Of a stretch of DNA of 64,000 nt, positions 59,637 through 64,000 are shown piece by piece (the first letter of the stretch is position 1; each line of letters begins with the position of its first letter). This DNA comes from Chryseobacterium joostei (GTDB lineage Bacteria; Bacteroidota; Bacteroidia; Flavobacteriales; Weeksellaceae). The DNA is taken from assembly GCF_003815775.1 (NCBI RefSeq), contig NZ_CP033926.1, forward strand, positions 310,001 through 374,000, read 5' to 3'. A model generated the notes under the pieces. That model was not told the origin of the DNA. It ran no database searches and saw only the letters and a program-made list of their open reading frames with translations. Both the position numbers and the translations under genes were made by a program.

Positions 59637-60680
59637 ATGAAAAAAATACTTATTCCGCTATTTTCCGTTGCTGTAATGATCAGTTGCGGGACGGCACAGG
59701 TTTCTGATGGTGCATCATCACACCCTGTTTCTACAAAGCATAACAAGGCATTTACAGATGCTTATAATATGATTAAGGCTGATGATCTGAAGAAAAACCT
59801 GTACGTTATCGCCTCCGATGAAATGGAGGGCAGAGATACGGGAAGTAAAGGACAAAAGAAGGCGGGAGAGTATATTGTTAACTATTATAAAAGTTTAGGA
59901 GTTTCTCATCCTAAGGCACTAGGGTCTTATTATCAGAAAGTTCCGTCAGACTTTATGAAGAAAAGAGGTGGCGGAAACCTTCCGGATTCTGAAAATATTC
60001 TGGCTTTCATAGAAGGGAGCGAGAAGCCGGAGGAAATTGTTGTAGTTTCTGCACATTATGACCACGTGGGAACAAAAAATGGCACGGTATATAATGGCGC
60101 TGATGATGATGGGAGTGGAACTGTTGCCGTAATGGAGATGGCAAAGGCTTTTCAGCAAGCTAAAAAAGCAGGTAAGGGTCCTAAAAGATCTGTTCTGTTC
60201 CTGCATGTTACGGGAGAAGAGCATGGCTTATTTGGCTCAGAATATTATACAGACAATCCTGTTTTTCCTTTAGCAAACACTGTTGTAGATCTTAATATTG
60301 ATATGATCGGTCGTGATGATCCTGCCAACAGAGGGAAGCAGTATGTGTATGTAATTGGTTCCGATATGCTAAGTTCTGAGCTTAAAGTTATTAATGAAGC
60401 TGCCAACAAGAGAACCAATAATCTGGAATTAAACTATAAATACGATGATCTTAATGATCCGGAACAATTATACTATCGTTCAGACCATTATAATTTTGCG
60501 AAAAACAATGTTCCTGTAGCATTTTTCTTTGACGGTATTCATGAAGATTATCACAAGCCAACAGATGATCCTGAAAAGATTGATTATAAACTGTTAGAAA
60601 AAAGAACCCAGCTTATTTTTACCACAGCCTGGGATATTGCTAACAGAGCGGATAGAATTGTAGTAGACAGAAAACAATAA
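59637..60680 (+). CDS. M28-family zinc aminopeptidase lipoprotein
   Basis: A 347-residue metallopeptidase with a lipoprotein signal ending MISC. Zinc ligands and catalytic residues are visible: SAHYDHVG (His), GADDDGSG (bridging Asp), TGEEHGLFGS (catalytic Glu and ligand Glu), NIDMIGRD (Asp) and the late HEDYHKPTDD (His). The order is that of the two-zinc M28 peptidases, which remove N-terminal residues from peptides outside the inner membrane. An upstream frame begins at 59610 in the promoter; ATG 59637 gives MKKILIPLFSVAVMISC, a proper signal. A hairpin follows the stop codon. Confidence 0.92.
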   Translation: MKKILIPLFSVAVMISCGTAQVSDGASSHPVSTKHNKAFTDAYNMIKADDLKKNLYVIASDEMEGRDTGSKGQKKAGEYIVNYYKSLGVSHPKALGSYYQKVPSDFMKKRGGGNLPDSENILAFIEGSEKPEEIVVVSAHYDHVGTKNGTVYNGADDDGSGTVAVMEMAKAFQQAKKAGKGPKRSVLFLHVTGEEHGLFGSEYYTDNPVFPLANTVVDLNIDMIGRDDPANRGKQYVYVIGSDMLSSELKVINEAANKRTNNLELNYKYDDLNDPEQLYYRSDHYNFAKNNVPVAFFFDGIHEDYHKPTDDPEKIDYKLLEKRTQLIFTTAWDIANRADRIVVDRKQ

Positions 60681-60703
60681 GAACTTTAAAATAAGTTGGG
60701 AGA

Positions 60704-60744
60704 ACAAAGACATAAAGTTTGCAAGAAGAACTTTTTGTCTTTGT
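60704..60744 (+). terminator. Decayed hairpin after the M28 gene
   Basis: ACAAAGAC (60704-60711) pairs with GTCTTTGT (60737-60744), with an inner AAAGTT/AACTTT pair. No good T-run; probably a degraded terminator or repeat. Confidence 0.45.
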
Positions 60745-60748
60745 ATGT

Positions 60749-60925
60749 CCCAGCAATATTGAGCAGAAAAAAGATACTATCTGGCTTGGAACTTTACTAG
60801 GAGGAAGAGCCGAAACTTTCTTCAGAAAATCTGGATGGACAGATATCGGAAGCCATCGAAAGGGAGAGATTAAGTTTGAAATGAACCATAAAGATTGGCA
60901 AGCCCGAATCAATAAGCCCAATTAA
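60749..60925 (+). pseudogene. Relic of a GNAT-type acetyltransferase, C-terminal end only
   Basis: The translated stretch DTIWLGTLLGGRAETFFRK followed by SGWTDIGSHRKGEIKFEMNHKDW resembles the last 50-60 residues of a GNAT acetyltransferase, where an aromatic pair precedes a G-W/F turn and the final strands. The N-terminal part, including the acetyl-CoA site, is absent; upstream is the hairpin region after the M28 gene. The frame is open from 60719 only with a TTG start. So this looks like a remnant of a deletion, not a working gene. The start is approximate. Confidence 0.5.
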
Positions 60926-60983
60926 CAAGCTTTTAAGGATTAATAAATAATTTTGAATTCCCCGTGCTTGGGAAATTGATAAA

Positions 60984-61484
60984 ATGATTTACGCATTTGA
61001 TACCTACTATTATGAGGACTACGCCAATACCGTGTGTATTGCTTTTGATAACTGGACCTCGGAAAGGGAAATAGAAACATTTACTGAACAAACAGACATC
61101 AATTCCGGATATGAAAGCGGTGCTTTTTATAAAAGAGAATTACCATGCATCTTAAGTTTGTTGGATAAGATTGTATTAAAGGATGGTGACATTATCATCG
61201 TTGATGGCTATGTTACTCTCGATAATGAGGGTAAAATTGGCCTGGGTGGACATCTCTATGAGGCACTGCAAGAAAAAATTGCAGTTGTAGGGATTGCCAA
61301 GAATGAGTTTACTACTCCTGATTTACAGCGAAGACATGTTGTTCGGGGAGAAAGTAAAACTCCGTTATTTATTACAGCCAAAGGGATTGATGTAGACGAA
61401 GTTAAGCATAACGTGGAACAAATGCATGGCCCTTATAGAATCCCAACCTTATTGAAAAAATTAGATCAATTAAGCAGAGACTAA
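60984..61484 (+). CDS. Compact endonuclease V-like protein
   Basis: A 166-residue protein related to endonuclease V, which nicks DNA next to deoxyinosine. Asp6, Glu52 (in YKRELPCIL) and Asp74 (in IVDGYVTLD) fit the catalytic carboxylates; then come GKIGLGGHLYEAL, VVGIAKNEF (Lys106), VVRGESKTPLFITAKGID and MHGPYRIPTLLKKLDQLSR, all family segments. At 166 residues it is about 50-60 shorter than the E. coli protein, with a reduced N-terminus before the first strand. All catalytic positions are kept, so it may be active. It lies in an area with a gene relic and poor gene order conservation. Confidence 0.8.
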   Translation: MIYAFDTYYYEDYANTVCIAFDNWTSEREIETFTEQTDINSGYESGAFYKRELPCILSLLDKIVLKDGDIIIVDGYVTLDNEGKIGLGGHLYEALQEKIAVVGIAKNEFTTPDLQRRHVVRGESKTPLFITAKGIDVDEVKHNVEQMHGPYRIPTLLKKLDQLSRD

Positions 61485-61531
61485 AAATTGCATATCTTAC
61501 CATAAATAGGTAGGATATTTTTTTAATCACT

Positions 61532-61621
61532 AATATACCGATTGGTATATTTTAGCTATATTTGTACTATACTCCAATCAAGGAGATTTTTTTTAATCGA
61601 AATAATACCGATTGGTATATT
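61532..61621 (+). promoter_or_regulatory. Thiolase promoter with two TetR-type palindromic operators
   Basis: Two copies of ATACCGATTGGTATATT occur 70 bp apart. The first forms a perfect palindrome AATATACC-GATT-GGTATATT (61532-61551); the second is ATACC-GATT-GGTAT (61605-61618). Between them is the -7 box TATATTTG (61557-61564), so operator 1 covers the -33 area and operator 2 the leader. This fits repression by a TetR-family protein; no such gene is in the window nearby. Confidence 0.75.
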
Positions 61622-61636
61622 TAAATCAGTGAAAAT

Positions 61637-62812
61637 ATGAAAGAAGCATTTATTATTGCAGCAAAACGAACTCCTATAGGAGGTTTCATGGGAAGTTTGT
61701 CAGAGTTTACAGCTCCTCAATTAGGGGCTATAGCGATACAGAATACCTATGAAGGTACATTGGATTCTCCCGAATATATAGATAGCGTGTATATGGGGAA
61801 CGTTTTGGGAGCAGGTGTAGGGCAGTCACCCGCGAGACAGGCAGCTATTTTTTCCAAGATTCCGGTAGATAAGGATGCTACCACAATCAATAAGGTTTGT
61901 GCTTCAGGAATGAAAGCTGCGATGATAGGATCCCAACAAATTCAACTTGGCTTGGAGAATATTGTGATGACTGGTGGGATGGAAAGCATGAGCAATGTCC
62001 CTCATTACAATTACCTGCGCAAAGGGCTGAAGTTAGGTAACGGCGTTCTTGTAGATGGGCTTATTAAAGATGGTTTGTGGGACGTGTACAATGATTTTCA
62101 TATGGGAAGTGCAGCAGAACTTGGCGTGAAAAAATACGGACTGACGAGGCAGCAACTGGATGATTATGCATTGCTTTCCTATAAAAAAGCACAAGAGGCT
62201 GCCACCGGTAATAAATTCAATAACGAATTGATCAGCATATCGATTGAAGGGAAAAAAGGGACAACACTTATAGATAGAGATGAAGATATTGATAAACTCA
62301 TTCCTGAAAAAATATCACTTTTAAAGCCCGCCTTTGAAAATGACGGTACACTAACAGCGGCTAATTCAAGTAATCTGAATGATGGAGCGGCTGCAATATT
62401 GCTGGCGTCCTCAGAAGCGGTAAAAGAACATGATTTGAAGCCGTTAGCGAGAATCGTTACCTATGCTGATGCTGCCCAATCTCCGGAATGGTTTACAACT
62501 TCTCCATCCATAGCCATTCAAAAAGTACTGAAACAGTCAGGGCTCAGTTTGTCGGATATTGACTACTTTGAAATTAATGAAGCATATTCTTCTGTAATTT
62601 TATCCAATCAGCAAATTCTGGGATATGATTTGGATCGGGTAAATGTTTATGGGGGAGCAGTGGCACTTGGACATCCAATCGGGGCTTCAGGAGCAAGGAT
62701 TATAGTGACTTTAGTAAACGTTTTGCGAAAGGAAAAAGGACGATATGGTATTGCGGCCATCTGTAACGGAGGTGGTGGCGCTTCAGCAATTCTTATTGAA
62801 AATATGAATTAA
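61637..62812 (+). CDS. Thiolase (acetyl-CoA C-acetyl/acyltransferase)
   Basis: A 391-residue thiolase. The nucleophile Cys88 is in NKVCASGMKA, His346 in GHPIGASGAR and Cys376 in ICNGGGGASA; the oxyanion motif reads NEAYS, where most thiolases have NEAFA. MTGGMESMSNVPHY is a further hallmark. Thiolases either condense two acetyl-CoA or split 3-ketoacyl-CoA in beta-oxidation; the CNGGGGAS end is usual for the biosynthetic and degradative acetyl-CoA acetyltransferases. It has its own promoter with two TetR-type operators, suggesting control by an acyl-CoA or drug-responsive repressor. No other beta-oxidation gene is next to it. Confidence 0.92.
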   Translation: MKEAFIIAAKRTPIGGFMGSLSEFTAPQLGAIAIQNTYEGTLDSPEYIDSVYMGNVLGAGVGQSPARQAAIFSKIPVDKDATTINKVCASGMKAAMIGSQQIQLGLENIVMTGGMESMSNVPHYNYLRKGLKLGNGVLVDGLIKDGLWDVYNDFHMGSAAELGVKKYGLTRQQLDDYALLSYKKAQEAATGNKFNNELISISIEGKKGTTLIDRDEDIDKLIPEKISLLKPAFENDGTLTAANSSNLNDGAAAILLASSEAVKEHDLKPLARIVTYADAAQSPEWFTTSPSIAIQKVLKQSGLSLSDIDYFEINEAYSSVILSNQQILGYDLDRVNVYGGAVALGHPIGASGARIIVTLVNVLRKEKGRYGIAAICNGGGGASAILIENMN

Positions 62813-63203
62813 AAACATAATTTTTAGCACATAGAAAAATTAGAGACTGTTATTGATATGGAAAATAGTGGTGGAGGATTGCCTGATGAAGGATAAGGAA
62901 GACTACAACTTAACAACGCTAATGCAGCCTAAAAGTTGGAAGTATTTACTAAATAAATATGAAGATTGCAGACGAAAATTCAGGGAAATTATTCTATCTC
63001 AATAATTCCGCTGATATTGTTTAAAAATAAATCTAAATAATGACGACCCAAACTGATTGATAATTATACAATTCGTTTGGACTTTATTGATTATTTGAAA
63101 ATCAATTTATACTAAATATTAATAAACTGATAAATGTCACCTTGTTCTTATTTTTATTGATTCTAAATAAATATAAATTTGTCTCAATCAAATTAAGAAC
63201 TTC
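62813..63203. other. Gene-free region with promoter for the GEVED protein
   Basis: A 391-base gap holding only very short open frames, none supported. Fragments here could be relics. A -7 box TAAATTTG is at 63174-63181, 22 bp before the next start codon. Confidence 0.4.
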
Positions 63204-64000
63204 ATGAGAAAACTAACTACTCTTTCTGCTATCATTTTATGCGGACTAATGGATGCTCAATATTGTGCTCCTGCATTTCAATATGGTGCCAGCAGCAACA
63301 TGATAAGTAATGTAACCTTTGGAAGCATTAACAATGCATCAACAATGAATTCTTCAACAGCTCCGGAATATGAGGATTTTACTTCAATTTCTACGGATCT
63401 GATAGCAGGGAATTCATATCCTATATCTGTAAAAGGACCATCAAGTACGTTTCCAAGTGATGTAGTGGTATACATTGATTTTAATCAGAACGGTAACTTT
63501 GATGATGCTGGAGAGAGCTTTTTTATAGGTAGATTGGCTGCTGCTAATCCTGCAAATGCTTTTACAATTGATAGTACGATTACAATCCCGTCCAATGTTT
63601 CTGGTGGGAGCAAAAGAATGAGAATTCTTAAAAATACAAATGTATCGGCTTATTCGGATCCAAATGCTCAGAATTCAATCAATTCAGCTTGCGATCAGGG
63701 CTTAAGAGCGGGACAGACTGAAGACTATACAGTGAATATTTCAGGAGGAAGCTCAGGATTTCCGGCACCGTACTGTGGTTCTGAAAATATAACAAGCCTT
63801 ACAGTAAGCGAAATAAGTAAGGTGGAGTTTGTTGGGATAACGAACGAAAGTCCTATTGATGGAAATTCATCTGTAATGGAAGACTTTACAGGAACTGTTT
63901 TCAATGTAAACCGCGGAAGTGGTTATCCAATAACAGTAACCGGAGGAACTCATGGTCAGGCAACCGTTTCAGCCTATGCCTATATCGATTTTAATCATAA
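63204..64000 (+). CDS. Secreted GEVED-domain protein, 5' part
   Basis: The frame starts at ATG 63204 and runs off the window after 265 codons. A signal peptide ends near MDAQ. The mature part begins with YCAPAFQYGASSNMISNV, then repeats a domain with the pattern Y/F-E-D-F-T and VVYIDFNQNGNFDDAGE, followed by a second copy near residues 190-265 with MEDFTGTVFNVNRG and AYIDFNH. This is the GEVED beta-sandwich frequent in large T9SS-secreted proteins of Flavobacteria, often with a peptidase or adhesin module and a sorting tail, which would lie outside this window. Function unknown. Confidence 0.8.
   Translation, partial: MRKLTTLSAIILCGLMDAQYCAPAFQYGASSNMISNVTFGSINNASTMNSSTAPEYEDFTSISTDLIAGNSYPISVKGPSSTFPSDVVVYIDFNQNGNFDDAGESFFIGRLAAANPANAFTIDSTITIPSNVSGGSKRMRILKNTNVSAYSDPNAQNSINSACDQGLRAGQTEDYTVNISGGSSGFPAPYCGSENITSLTVSEISKVEFVGITNESPIDGNSSVMEDFTGTVFNVNRGSGYPITVTGGTHGQATVSAYAYIDFNH

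Noticed and set aside
62858..63030. Tiny frames after the thiolase (for example from 62959)
   Set aside because: They are 12-21 codons long, without any supporting motif.
1..64000. tRNA, rRNA, transposase, integrase, toxin-antitoxin, phage or CRISPR-Cas genes
   Set aside because: I looked on both strands and found no support for any of these in the window.

Overview
The window looks like a chromosomal segment of a Chryseobacterium-like flavobacterium (Bacteroidota, Weeksellaceae). The evidence is an AT-rich genome, a SusC/SusD pair, a type IX secretion sorting domain on a PhoX-like phosphatase, Bacteroidota-type promoters (TTG, about 17-23 bp, then TAnnTTTG), many lipoproteins, and dense single genes separated by strong hairpin terminators. 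No rRNA, tRNA, insertion sequence, CRISPR array or phage module was recognised.

Layout. 1-6.4 kb: a polysaccharide utilisation operon (3' part of susC, susD, two GH30 glycosidases), probably for a beta-1,6-glucan or a related beta-glucoside. 6.4-13.4 kb: fabI, a small helical stress-type protein, tag, a secreted protein with YadA-type head repeats, a DUF3667 membrane protein, an OhrR-like MarR regulator with a Rossmann protein, and a nucleoside phosphorylase. 13.7-18.9 kb: a di-haem cytochrome c peroxidase next to a T9SS-exported PhoX-type phosphatase, then a leucine-rich-repeat protein. 18.9-28.2 kb: housekeeping genes (SUI1/YciH, a metalloprotease, gpmI, acyl-ACP desaturase, map with a methyltransferase, a Gdx-like SMR exporter, era, DoxX). 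28.3-38 kb: an S9 peptidase, two Crp/Fnr regulators (one at 26.0 kb), acetyltransferase, MATE pump, a sigma-54 activator without an HTH domain, YggS, a polysaccharide deacetylase. 38.2-42.3 kb: a copper locus with a CopA ATPase carrying four extra metal-binding domains and an unusual AraC-type regulator that starts with a CxxC metal-binding-like domain. 43-48.4 kb: an RRM protein, a BlaI-like regulator with a PAP2 protein, and pyruvate dehydrogenase E1-alpha and E2. 48.5-53.6 kb: a same-strand run with a LolD-like ATPase, L,D-transpeptidase-like protein, radC, FemAB-like protein, phytanoyl-CoA-type dioxygenase, a membrane-anchored unknown and soluble pyrophosphatase. 53.6-64 kb: an amidohydrolase lipoprotein, a membrane pyrophosphatase fused to an OmpA domain, aminotransferase, M28 peptidase, an acetyltransferase relic, a compact endonuclease V, a thiolase behind two TetR-type operators, and the start of a GEVED-domain secreted protein.

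Points that most deserve a second look: the ion-pumping pyrophosphatase fused to a peptidoglycan-binding OmpA domain; the CxxC-AraC regulator beside CopA; the thiolase with paired palindromic operators and no adjacent regulator; the HTH-less sigma-54 activator; several promoters placed so close to the start codon that the mRNAs may be leaderless; and a perfect palindrome abutting the start of a Crp/Fnr gene. All functional calls come from reading motifs by eye; no database search was run.
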